A stretch of 11,971 nt of DNA from JBBRLG01 sp038231495 (GTDB lineage: Bacteria > Planctomycetota > Planctomycetia > Gemmatales > Gemmataceae): positions 1 to 11,971 of the forward strand of contig JBBRLG010000195.1 in NCBI GenBank assembly GCA_038231495.1. The letters are read 5' to 3'. The position numbers and the translations under genes were made by a program. Of this stretch, positions 6,826 to 11,971 are shown one piece after another. The notes beneath the pieces were generated by a model. That model made no database searches and had not been told where the DNA came from. It was given only the letters and a program-made list of their open reading frames with translations. The stretch's first letter is position 1; each line of letters starts with the position of its first letter.

Positions 6826-7052
6826 GGTGCGCAATCTTCCGTAAGCCCTTCCTCGGCCAGCGCCTGCTCGAACTTGGGGTCCAGCTTCGCGCTCTCGCGC
6901 GCGAGGCGGCTCCGCTGGAGCCGTCGTAGTTTGTCGCGGACGGCCTCCTGCACGGCGCGGCTGCGGTTGGGGAACTGGTTCTCGGCCACCAGCCGGTCGA
7001 GGCGGACCAACAGATCCCGATCGATGGTGACGGCGATTTTCACGGTACGCAT
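6810..7052 (-). CDS. ribbon-helix-helix antitoxin of the MazF-type pair
   Basis: An 80-residue antitoxin. The N-terminal ~45 residues, with KIAVTIDRDLLVRLDRLV then NRSRAVQEAVRDKL, are a ribbon-helix-helix (CopG/MetJ-like) DNA-binding fold: a short strand of alternating residues, then two helices with the NRSRAV turn. The acidic, probably disordered tail (FEQALAEEGLTEDCAPWPEY) is the expected toxin-neutralising segment, with aromatic residues at its end. ATG 7052 has CGGAG 6 nt upstream. It is the first gene of the operon and overlaps the toxin start by 16 bases. A perfect 9-bp inverted repeat just upstream is its likely binding site, so the dimer should repress its own promoter. This is a MazE9/VapB-like RHH antitoxin rather than an AbrB-fold MazE. 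Confidence 0.9.
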   Translation of the reverse strand: MRTVKIAVTIDRDLLVRLDRLVAENQFPNRSRAVQEAVRDKLRRLQRSRLARESAKLDPKFEQALAEEGLTEDCAPWPEY

Positions 7053-7063
7053 AAAAAGCTCCG

Positions 7064-7084
7064 GGTATGATGAAACATCATACC
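7064..7084. promoter_or_regulatory. palindromic operator of the toxin-antitoxin operon
   Basis: GGTATGATG and CATCATACC form perfect 9-bp arms around AAA. The site lies 12-32 bp upstream of the antitoxin ATG. It covers the -10 hexamer of the predicted promoter, so a bound ribbon-helix-helix antitoxin would block RNA polymerase. Spaced inverted repeats at this position are the usual autoregulatory site in such operons; binding itself is inferred. Confidence 0.8.
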
Positions 7085-7106
7085 GGTCTTCGTGGTCGAG
7101 TGTCCA
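7077..7106 (-). promoter_or_regulatory. sigma70-like promoter of the mazEF-type operon
   Basis: On the minus strand, TGGACA (7106-7101) and TATGAT (7082-7077) are separated by 18 nt and match the consensus at 5/6 positions each. The predicted start of transcription is near 7070, leaving a leader of about 18 nt that carries the CGGAG ribosome-binding site. The -10 hexamer lies in the right arm of the palindrome. Confidence 0.65.
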
Positions 7107-7144
7107 GCCGGCTTCACATCAACTCGCGCCCCCTGAACGGTCGA

Positions 7145-7657
7145 TTAAGCCTTCGCCAGCACCTCAATGTAGGAATCGGTTTTAAGCAGACGAATAGTCT
7201 TCGCCTTGGTTAGCGCATCCGCTTCCGGCCCGTTAGCTTGAAACGACCTCACGATACCCACAGCGCTTGCGACCTGCTTTGGTTCTGTTGTCCGGACACC
7301 TTTATGATTGTTAAGAACCTCCCGAACGTATTCCGCATCCGACACGGTCCCGTGGAGAAGAACTTCAACGGCGCCTCCTGGCATTTCCCTAACCCGGTGG
7401 ACCCTGATCCGTACGCCAACGGCGTCGTACTCAAGGGGGGTCAGTCCGGCAATCATTAGCACCTGCCGCTGCTCTTGTTGAGTGAGCATCCCTTTCTTAA
7501 GCGCTTCTTCAATCTTCCTCTGCCGGTCCATGGAAGACACGCGATCGAACTGGCGGGCAACGATGAATCCGGAGATTCCCCCGTCCTCTTCGAGACGGAC
7601 GTACTCGGGCTTCAACTGTTGGTACAAGGCTTTTATGATTTTGTCTTTGAGGTCCAC
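7145..7657 (-). CDS. BolA-like domain protein, partner of the HEPN gene
   Basis: I do not recognise a named gene. Residues 1-78 match the BolA fold pattern: a first helix (DLKDKIIKALYQQL), then strands, then FDRVSSMDRQRKIEEAL corresponding to the BolA FxxxxxxxRxRxVxxAL helix, and VLMIAGLTPLEY corresponding to its HxLxIxTLTPxEW end. The invariant BolA histidine that binds Fe-S with monothiol glutaredoxins falls at Gln65, so ordinary Fe-S chemistry is unlikely. Residues 80-170 form a second, unassigned domain (strand VGVRIRVHRVR, then a helix DAEYVREVLNN). GTG 7657 has GGGGTG 5 nt upstream. It overlaps the HEPN gene by 25 nt in another frame, implying coupled translation. An antitoxin or regulator role is inferred from context only. 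Length is about twice that of a stand-alone BolA (around 90-105 aa). Confidence 0.75.
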   Translation of the reverse strand: MDLKDKIIKALYQQLKPEYVRLEEDGGISGFIVARQFDRVSSMDRQRKIEEALKKGMLTQQEQRQVLMIAGLTPLEYDAVGVRIRVHRVREMPGGAVEVLLHGTVSDAEYVREVLNNHKGVRTTEPKQVASAVGIVRSFQANGPEADALTKAKTIRLLKTDSYIEVLAKA

Positions 7658-8127
7658 AAGGTCACCCCGCGGTCAATTACCGTCTGTGCCGCACCGATCA
7701 AATCCCCGGCATTCTTTTTCAGCGGATCGCCTTTGACGCCCCGGAGCCTGCCCATTTGCTTCAACCACGCCTTGAGACTGGCCTCGGAGGTGAACCGGAG
7801 GTTATTGTGCCAAAGCACGATGACTTCGTTCATCGCTCCACAGAGTTCCAAACTTGCCTTGCCAATCGCTTCCTCGGCTGCCTTCCTGCGCCGCATGTAG
7901 TCATCATCGATTTTCAGGAGCCCACTGGCTTTGAGCAATTCGGACAGATCGTGCCGTTTCTCAAAGGTCGTGTCTTCCGTCCAGCGGAAGGCACGCAGAA
8001 GGCATTCGACGGCCAGTCCCCCGCAGTACATCGCCAGGGCATAGGCCTTTCCGTCCTGATAGATTCTACGCGCTTGCCGCATTCGCTCCAAACTGGCCTG
8101 ATAGTATTCTTCCGCTCTAAACCGCAT
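7633..8127 (-). CDS. HEPN-domain protein
   Basis: A 164-residue all-helical HEPN-like protein. The first two helices (EEYYQASLERMRQARRIY, and YALAMYCGGLAVECLLRAF at about 29-47) are characteristic: the second matches the A-x-x-x-AVExxLKA signature, and KRHDLSELL (about 57-65) matches the HDL motif. The Arg-X4-6-His RNase motif of toxic HEPN proteins is not present in its usual form; the corresponding helix reads LWHNNLRF (about 105-112), so nuclease activity is uncertain. Many HEPN proteins sit beside a nucleotidyltransferase (MNT) partner; here the downstream partner is BolA-like instead. ATG 8127 is chosen for GGTGA 5 nt upstream; a GTG at 8136 is the alternative. It lies 54 nt after hisD on the same strand, with no clear promoter between them, so it may be read from the hisD transcript. 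Confidence 0.82.
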   Translation of the reverse strand: MRFRAEEYYQASLERMRQARRIYQDGKAYALAMYCGGLAVECLLRAFRWTEDTTFEKRHDLSELLKASGLLKIDDDYMRRRKAAEEAIGKASLELCGAMNEVIVLWHNNLRFTSEASLKAWLKQMGRLRGVKGDPLKKNAGDLIGAAQTVIDRGVTLWTSKTKS

Positions 8128-8181
8128 GGAACTCACCGGGCGAATGCCGTCACCGATCTCGTGGGTTACACCTCCCTGCCG

Positions 8182-9537
8182 TCACCCTAGCCGCACCGTC
8201 ACGCTCGCCGCGTGGCCGGTCAAACCCTCGCGCTCCGCCAGCAGCCGCACGTCGTCGGCGATCCTGGCCAGGCCGTCGCGCGTGAATTGCAACACGCTCG
8301 AACGTCGTAGGAAGTCGTTCGCAGTCAGGCCGCTCGTGAAACGCGCCGTGCCGCCCGTCGGCAGGACGTGCGACGGGCCCGCGGCGTAGTCGCCCAGCGC
8401 CACCGGCGTGTAGTGGCCCAGGAAGATCGCCCCCGCGTTGTCGATGCGGTCGCACAAGGCGTCCGCGTTTTGCGTCGAGATTTGCAGGTGCTCCGGCGCT
8501 AGTTGATTGGTGCAACAGACCGCCTCGTCCTCGTTGCGCGCCAGCACCAGCGCGCCGAACTGCTCCAGGCTTTCCCGCGCCAGGCCGCCGCGCGCCAGCT
8601 GGGCTAGCTGGGCGTTCAATTCGGCTTCCACGGCGTCGAGCAACGGTTCGTGCCAGGTGACCAGGACGCTCGAACCGGGGGCGTGTTCGGCCTGGGCGAT
8701 CAGGTCGGCGGCAAGAAACGCCGGCGGCGCGGTGGCGTCGGCGAGGACGACGATCTCGCTCGGACCGGCGATGCAGTCAATGGCGACCTGGCCGAAGACG
8801 TGGCGTTTGGCCAGCGCCACGAACAGGTTGCCGGGGCCGACGATCATGTCCACGGCCGGCAAGCCCTCGACGCCGTACGCCAGCGCCGCCACCGCCTGGG
8901 CGCCGCCGACGCGGTAAACCTCGCGCACGCCCAACTCGTGGCAGACCGCCAGCAGGTCGCGGTTGTACGCCCCGTGCGGCGTCGGCGGCATCACGACCGC
9001 AAGCTCCGGCACGCCCGCCGCCTGGGCCGGGCACACGGTCATGAGCAGCGTCGAGGGGTAAGCCGCGGCCCCGCCGGGCACCAGCACGCCGACGCGGCGC
9101 AGCGGCCGGTAGCGCAGCCGCAGTTCGTGCTTGCCCGCGACGGTCAGCACGGCACTCCGGTGCAGGATGCCGGTCTGAAATGCAAGGATGTTGGCCCGGA
9201 TGCGGCGGACCGCGTCGAGGAACGCCGGGGCCGCCGTCGCGTGGGCCAGCGCCATCTCCGACGCCGTGACGCGCAGCGTGTCCGCGTCGAGGCTCACCTG
9301 GTCGAACTGCTCGGTGTAATGGAAGAGGGCCTCGCGGCCGCGCTTGCGGACATCTTCGCAGACGCGCTCGACGACGCGGAGGGGCGGCAACGCTTCGCCG
9401 AAGACTTTCTCGGTGAGGGCGCGGCCGCGGGCGGAGACGACGTTGCCCTGGGTGCCGAGCAGGGTGCGCAGGGCGGCAAGCTGTCGGCTAGCCTGGTCGC
9501 TGCCGCAGAAAATCCGCTGCATTTTCAGGGAGGCCAT
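8182..9537 (-). CDS. hisD: histidinol dehydrogenase
   Basis: A zinc enzyme that oxidises L-histidinol to L-histidine in two NAD-dependent steps, the last reactions of histidine biosynthesis, in the cytoplasm. The 451-residue length is slightly above the usual 430-435. Diagnostic features, in this numbering: RRVGVLVPGG near the NAD site, GPGN (234-237), IAGPSE, zinc ligands in AQAEH (Gln282, His285), the catalytic pair in PEHLQ (Glu349, His350), zinc ligand Asp383 in LGDYAAGPSHVLPTGG, and the C-terminal ligand His442 in LTGHAASV. All are intact. ATG 9537 is preferred since GAGG lies 6 nt upstream and the predicted promoter starts transcription near 9580; the frame is open to 9615 but that would begin inside the -35 hexamer. 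Three further genes of accessory character follow on the same strand before hisC. Confidence 0.96.
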   Translation of the reverse strand: MASLKMQRIFCGSDQASRQLAALRTLLGTQGNVVSARGRALTEKVFGEALPPLRVVERVCEDVRKRGREALFHYTEQFDQVSLDADTLRVTASEMALAHATAAPAFLDAVRRIRANILAFQTGILHRSAVLTVAGKHELRLRYRPLRRVGVLVPGGAAAYPSTLLMTVCPAQAAGVPELAVVMPPTPHGAYNRDLLAVCHELGVREVYRVGGAQAVAALAYGVEGLPAVDMIVGPGNLFVALAKRHVFGQVAIDCIAGPSEIVVLADATAPPAFLAADLIAQAEHAPGSSVLVTWHEPLLDAVEAELNAQLAQLARGGLARESLEQFGALVLARNEDEAVCCTNQLAPEHLQISTQNADALCDRIDNAGAIFLGHYTPVALGDYAAGPSHVLPTGGTARFTSGLTANDFLRRSSVLQFTRDGLARIADDVRLLAEREGLTGHAASVTVRLG

Positions 9538-9586
9538 GCGCTTCCTCTCGATCCGTCCGTGACCCGGCGCTGGGAAACAACGGTGA

Positions 9587-9615
9587 GTTATACGCCGGCG
9601 CGCGCGCGAATACAA
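9587..9615 (-). promoter_or_regulatory. sigma70-like promoter of hisD
   Basis: On the minus strand TTGTAT (9615-9610) and TATAAC (9592-9587) are separated by 17 nt. The -10 matches consensus at 5/6 positions, the -35 at 3/6. The predicted start near 9580 gives a leader of about 43 nt and supports translation from 9537. Confidence 0.5.
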
Positions 9616-9628
9616 GAACGCGGCCCGG

Positions 9629-9664
9629 CCCGCCGCTTGCGGCTTTGCACGACTCGGCGGCGGG
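9629..9664. repeat. GCCGCTTGCGGC-type repeat, copy 3 (partial)
   Basis: The element contains the CGCCGCTTGCGGC core, followed by TTTGCA, the same words as in the other two copies. Its flanks pair as CCCGCCGC (9629-9636) and GCGGCGGG (9657-9664), an 8-bp stem enclosing the core. It lies in the 229-bp divergent region just upstream of the hisD promoter. One side resembles copy 2 while the other arm has diverged, so it looks like a degraded member. Confidence 0.5.
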
Positions 9665-9697
9665 TGGGGGGAAGATGAAAATTCCGTGAGATAGCAG

Positions 9698-9727
9698 TTG
9701 CGTAATAACGGTCGGAGACACTAGACT
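9698..9727 (+). promoter_or_regulatory. possible promoter of the lipoprotein gene
   Basis: TTGCGT and TAGACT are spaced by 18 nt, matching consensus at 3/6 and 4/6 positions. It lies 40 bp before the ATG in a comparatively AT-rich patch. Weak, but it is the best pair in the divergent region on this strand. Confidence 0.3.
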
Positions 9728-9766
9728 ATGGTGTGTCCTTGTCCTTGCTCCGTGCCGGAGTGATCC

Positions 9767-10216
9767 ATGCGTACCGTCTTGCAACCGGGGTTCGTCTTCG
9801 TGGTCGGCGTTGCCGCCGTGCTGGCCGCCGGGTGTTCCTCCTACGGCGGACGGCTGGAAGTCAGCGGCGAGGTTAAGCTCCAGGGCCAACCGCTCTCCGA
9901 TGCTTCGATCCAGTTTTTGCCCCTGGACGGCCAGGACACCACGGGCGGCGGGCCGATCGAGAACGGGGCGTACAAAATACTAGCCAAGGACGGGTTGAAG
10001 CCGGGCAATTATTTGGTCCGCATCAGTTCTGGGGACAAAAAAACCCCGCACGACGAGGACGCCGGCAATCCGGGCGGGTCCACGAACATCGTATCGATGG
10101 ACTTGATCCCGGCCGACTGGAACGTCCAGTCGAAGCAGCAGCGCGAGGTCAAAGCGGGCGTTGCGAACAAGTTCGATTTCGATATCCCGAAGGTCAATAA
10201 GCCGAAAAAGAAGTGA
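9767..10216 (+). CDS. small lipoprotein of the planctomycete DUF1559-associated type
   Basis: A 149-residue exported lipoprotein of unknown function. An N-terminal hydrophobic helix ends in the lipobox LAAGC, with Cys23 the predicted lipidated residue cleaved by signal peptidase II. The mature part looks like a small beta-sandwich of the carboxypeptidase-regulatory or transthyretin-like kind: VSGEVKLQGQPLSDASIQF, then GPIENGAYKIL and GLKPGNYLVRIS, the usual strand pattern. The tail is basic and Lys-rich (VNKPKKK). GGAG lies 6 nt before the ATG. Such lipoproteins often sit directly before or after DUF1559 prepilin-like genes in planctomycetes, and here one follows after a 361-bp repeat-filled gap. 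Binding of a polysaccharide or a partner protein is plausible but unproven. Confidence 0.85.
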   Translation: MRTVLQPGFVFVVGVAAVLAAGCSSYGGRLEVSGEVKLQGQPLSDASIQFLPLDGQDTTGGGPIENGAYKILAKDGLKPGNYLVRISSGDKKTPHDEDAGNPGGSTNIVSMDLIPADWNVQSKQQREVKAGVANKFDFDIPKVNKPKKK

Positions 10217-10264
10217 TAATCCGGGCCGGTCCGCTCGGCGCGGTCGGCACCCGGTTGTGTTCTT

Positions 10265-10311
10265 GTAACCGTTCACTCCCCCCCTTGCGAAGGGGGGGTT
10301 GGAGGGGTGAA
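10265..10311. repeat. C7/G7 hairpin repeat, copy 1
   Basis: GTAACCGTTCACT, then C7, TTGCGAA, G7, TTGGAGGGGTGAA. The C7 and G7 arms (10278-10284 and 10292-10298) form a pure GC stem, and TTCAC (10272-10276) pairs with GTGAA (10307-10311) at the outer ends. The plus strand G-tracts (G7, GG, G4) could also fold as a quadruplex. It begins 48 bp after the lipoprotein stop. Confidence 0.85.
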
Positions 10312-10342
10312 TTTAGGCTGTGATCGAGTACTTCACTGTTCT

Positions 10343-10376
10343 GTAACCGTTCACTCCCCCCCTTACGAAGGGGGGG
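10343..10376. repeat. C7/G7 hairpin repeat, copy 2
   Basis: The unit GTAACCGTTCACT, C7, TTACGAA, G7 is identical to copy 1 except for one loop base, and is in the same orientation. The right-hand GGAGGGGTGAA part of copy 1 is absent, so this copy is truncated. Confidence 0.85.
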
Positions 10377-10415
10377 TGGAAATAGCGCGATGCCCGCATA
10401 CTGCAATCGTTCTTA

Positions 10416-10466
10416 CCCCCCCTACCCCCCCTTCGTAAGGGGGGGTAGTTGCCGGTGAACGGTTAC
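10416..10466. repeat. C7/G7 hairpin repeat, copy 3, inverted
   Basis: C7, TA, C7, TTCGTAA, G7, then an arm ending GAACGGTTAC at 10457-10466. Read on the minus strand, the outer segment is again GTAACCGTTCAC, then 9 further bases, then C7 TTACGAA G7. So this unit lies in opposite orientation to copies 1 and 2. The doubled C7 on the plus strand is a doubled G7 on the minus strand, a strong candidate for a quadruplex. Confidence 0.8.
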
Positions 10467-10469
10467 ACT

Positions 10470-10507
10470 GTTCTTAACCCCCCCCGCCCCCCCTGCGGTA
10501 GGGGGGG
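10470..10507. repeat. C7/G7 hairpin repeat, copy 4, diverged
   Basis: TTCTTAA, C8, G, C7, TGCGGTA, G7. It shares the double C-run and the preceding GTTCTTA word of copy 3, but its loop has changed. It ends 70 bp before the prepilin-like start. Confidence 0.75.
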
Positions 10508-10577
10508 TGTAGGTAATGGCGGTGCACGGGGATGTGTTCTTTTTGTCCTCGTGCTTTCTTTCCTCGGAGGGTCTGGA

Positions 10578-11594
10578 ATGCGCAGCAGACTTCGCCACGG
10601 GTTCACCCTGATCGAGTTGCTCGTGGTCATTGCCATCATTGGCATTTTGATCGCGTTGCTCCTGCCGGCCGTTCAGAAGGTCCGCGAAGCCGCGGCCCGG
10701 ATTACGTGCCAAAACAATCTCCATCAGATCGCCCTGGCCAACATGAATTATGAGAGCAACTTCGGGTCGTTCGTGCCCGGCATCGGCAAGAACGGCTGCT
10801 GCTGGGGCACCTGGATGATCCCGGTCCTGCCCTACATGGAGCAGGAGCCGCTGTACAAGAGTTACATCAATTTCGGTGGGCTGGACTACTCGGGGCCGCG
10901 CTACGCCGGCGGCACCAATGTCGCGGTCAGCCGCACCAGTCTGAAGACGTTCACCTGTCCCAGCGACACGCCGCAAATGTGGGGCACGCTCACCAAGCAC
11001 AATTACGTCATGAATGCCGGCAACACGACGTTCTACCAGGTGGCGCTGCCGCTCGGCGCTCCCAGCGGTTCGACCGGCTCCACGCCCTTCCGTGGTGCCC
11101 CCTTCAGTTGGTACGCCAACTCCGACCTCGTCGGCGACTCGACGACGCCGTACAACGGACCGCCACCCCCCGGCGGGCCGGATAAGAACGACGGGAGAAT
11201 GGGCCGCCCGGTCAAGATCGCGGAAATCACGGACGGGTTGAGCAACACGATCATGGCGTCCGAGGTCCTCCAGGGACGGACGGACGATCTGCGTGGGTTT
11301 ACGTGGTGGGGCGGCGCGGCCGGGTTCACGACGTACATGGCCCCCAACAGCCCCGAGCAGGACGTCATCACCGGCGGCATCTGCCGTTCGACCACGATAC
11401 CGTTGATGCCGTGTACCACCACTTCGACCCCGTCCCGGCCGCGGATGATGGGCGCCCGGAGCTTGCACACCAACGGCGTGAACGTGGCCCTGTGCGACGG
11501 CAGCGTGCGGTTCATCCAGCAAGGCATCACCATGCCGGTCTGGCAGGCGCTGAGCACCACGCAGGGCACTGAAGTGTTCGATAGCAATTATTAG
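10578..11594 (+). CDS. DUF1559 prepilin-like protein (type IV pilin-like N-terminus)
   Basis: A 338-residue planctomycete DUF1559 protein (PF07596), exported and probably processed by a prepilin peptidase. The short basic leader MRSRLRHG is followed by FTLIELLVVIAIIGILIALL, the class III prepilin signature, with cleavage expected after Gly8 and the conserved Glu at mature position 5 (Glu13). The family's PAVQKVREAA follows. The globular part carries the usual FTCPSD motif, the central TDGLSNTIMASEVLQG motif, and the C-terminal NVALCDGSVRFI motif, so the protein is complete. GGAGG lies 7 nt before ATG 10578, which decides the start against the in-frame 10449 codon. These proteins are highly duplicated in planctomycetes and their role, perhaps a surface or pseudopilus structure, is not settled. 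It may be co-expressed with the preceding lipoprotein despite the repeat spacer. Confidence 0.95.
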   Translation: MRSRLRHGFTLIELLVVIAIIGILIALLLPAVQKVREAAARITCQNNLHQIALANMNYESNFGSFVPGIGKNGCCWGTWMIPVLPYMEQEPLYKSYINFGGLDYSGPRYAGGTNVAVSRTSLKTFTCPSDTPQMWGTLTKHNYVMNAGNTTFYQVALPLGAPSGSTGSTPFRGAPFSWYANSDLVGDSTTPYNGPPPPGGPDKNDGRMGRPVKIAEITDGLSNTIMASEVLQGRTDDLRGFTWWGGAAGFTTYMAPNSPEQDVITGGICRSTTIPLMPCTTTSTPSRPRMMGARSLHTNGVNVALCDGSVRFIQQGITMPVWQALSTTQGTEVFDSNY

Positions 11595-11595
11595 T

Positions 11596-11702
11596 AATGG
11601 AACCACGGAATACACGGAACACACGGAAAAAAGACGGGAGAAATGCTAATTGCATTTCGGTCTTTTTCCCGTGTGTTCCGTGTATTCCGTGGTTCCATTT
11701 TT
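11596..11702 (+). terminator. very long hairpin with T-run after the prepilin-like gene
   Basis: Arms of 40 bases (11596-11635 and 11660-11699) pair with a single mismatch, and an inner 7-bp stem closes on a 5-nt loop. Five Ts end the element (11698-11702), so on the plus strand it fits a factor-independent terminator starting only 1 base past the stop codon. The arm contains CACGGAA three times at 9-10 bp spacing. That periodic sequence resembles intergenic repeats I recall from other planctomycete genomes, so it may be a mobile or repetitive element acting as terminator. Confidence 0.7.
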
Positions 11703-11895
11703 GAGGCGGCACGCCCGGCGAACCCGCCTGGATCAGCAGCGCCTCCGGCGGGTAGCATAAAAACCGCGCGTCGTCCGCGGCGTCCGTCGGCAATTCAAAA
11801 TTCAACGCCGCCGCCTTGAACGACGGGAAATTCTCCTGACACGTCCGATCGCAGACGTTGCCGTTCGGCGCGGGGCGGGGCGGTATTTCCGATTC
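11700..11895 (-). pseudogene. coding-like fragment of unknown protein, no start codon
   Basis: The minus strand keeps an open frame after an in-frame TAA (11896-11898), reading NVCDRTCQENFPSF and RFLCYPPEALLIQAGSPG, with normal protein-like composition. No ATG or GTG with a ribosome-binding site precedes it, and on the other side it runs into the long hairpin and then antisense to the prepilin-like gene. I cannot name a family. It could be a relic of a larger gene cut by the hairpin repeat and the element at the right edge, or a chance frame. Confidence 0.3.
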
Positions 11896-11898
11896 TTA

Positions 11899-11971
11899 GA
11901 GCGTTCGGAAAAAATGAGATCGCGAAGGCGGCGAGTCCGCAGCGCGAAGCAAGGACGAGCGCGAAATGCCG
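11899..11971. mobile_element. possible end of an insertion sequence or MITE
   Basis: GAGCGTTCGGAAAAAATGAG begins next to a TTA and is followed by GCGAAGG/GCGCGAAGC-type short repeats. The abrupt junction with a coding-like fragment and the purine-rich start resemble IS5-group or MITE termini I recall from planctomycetes, but no transposase or second end lies in the window. Confidence 0.25.

Larger units (their letters stand above)
10217..10577. other. 361-bp repeat-filled spacer between lipoprotein and prepilin-like genes
   Basis: No gene is visible. The stretch holds four C7/G7 hairpin units, two direct, one inverted and one diverged. A frame open to 10449 reads through them into the prepilin-like gene but is only Pro/Gly-rich translated repeat. 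The sole clear signal for the next gene is its GGAGG at 10566-10570. Confidence 0.8.

Noticed and set aside
9538..9615. 26-residue N-terminal extension of HisD
   Set aside because: The frame would begin at the predicted -35 hexamer; the Arg-rich extension is not HisD-like.
10265..10507. CRISPR array
   Set aside because: Units are unevenly spaced, one is inverted, and the conserved part is a C7/G7 hairpin with no spacer-like segments or cas genes.
10422..11624. 400-codon open frame on the minus strand
   Set aside because: Antisense to the DUF1559 gene, whose motifs are unmistakable; its ends are only translated hairpin repeats.
1..11971. tRNA, rRNA, riboswitch or phage genes
   Set aside because: I searched by eye for tRNA T-arm motifs, structured leaders and phage or integrase genes and found none that I could support.

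Overview
The window looks like a piece of a high-GC Planctomycetes chromosome, most likely Gemmataceae-like. The evidence is a Gemmata-style Ser/Thr kinase with a DWG motif and a kinesin-light-chain-like TPR tail, a DUF1559 prepilin-like protein preceded by a small lipoprotein, GC-rich hairpin repeats between genes, and his genes scattered rather than clustered. The assignment is by family resemblance only; there is no rRNA or marker gene here.

Layout. Every gene from position 49 to about 9537 is on the minus strand. Reading with transcription (right to left) they are: hisD; a HEPN-domain protein overlapping a BolA-like protein; a MazE/MazF-type toxin-antitoxin pair with a promoter embedded in a palindromic operator; a DCC-family (DUF393) thiol oxidoreductase; a membrane-anchored Ser/Thr kinase with TPRs; the wreck of a PIN-domain toxin gene still attached to its small intact partner gene; hisC; a conserved hypothetical protein; and a zinc-ribbon eight-helix membrane protein made of two similar halves. 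Positions 9538-9766 are a divergent promoter region. To the right, on the plus strand, are a small lipoprotein, a 361-bp spacer filled with C7/G7 hairpin repeats, and a DUF1559 prepilin-like gene closed by a very long hairpin. The right edge (11700-11971) holds a coding-like fragment without a start and what may be the end of a mobile element.

How the parts relate. HisD and HisC belong to histidine biosynthesis but are separated by about 5 kb of accessory genes. That interval contains three loci of toxin-antitoxin character: a decayed PIN locus (about 3003-3266), MazEF (6487-7052) and HEPN/BolA-like (7145-8127). The kinase and the DCC protein are probably co-transcribed (24-nt gap). The lipoprotein and prepilin-like protein form the export/cell-surface pair that recurs in planctomycetes.

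The most interesting items are the HEPN plus BolA-like overlapping pair, which could be an undescribed two-gene module; the internally deleted PIN toxin with a surviving partner; the autoregulatory palindrome of the MazEF-type operon; and the three families of intergenic hairpin repeats.
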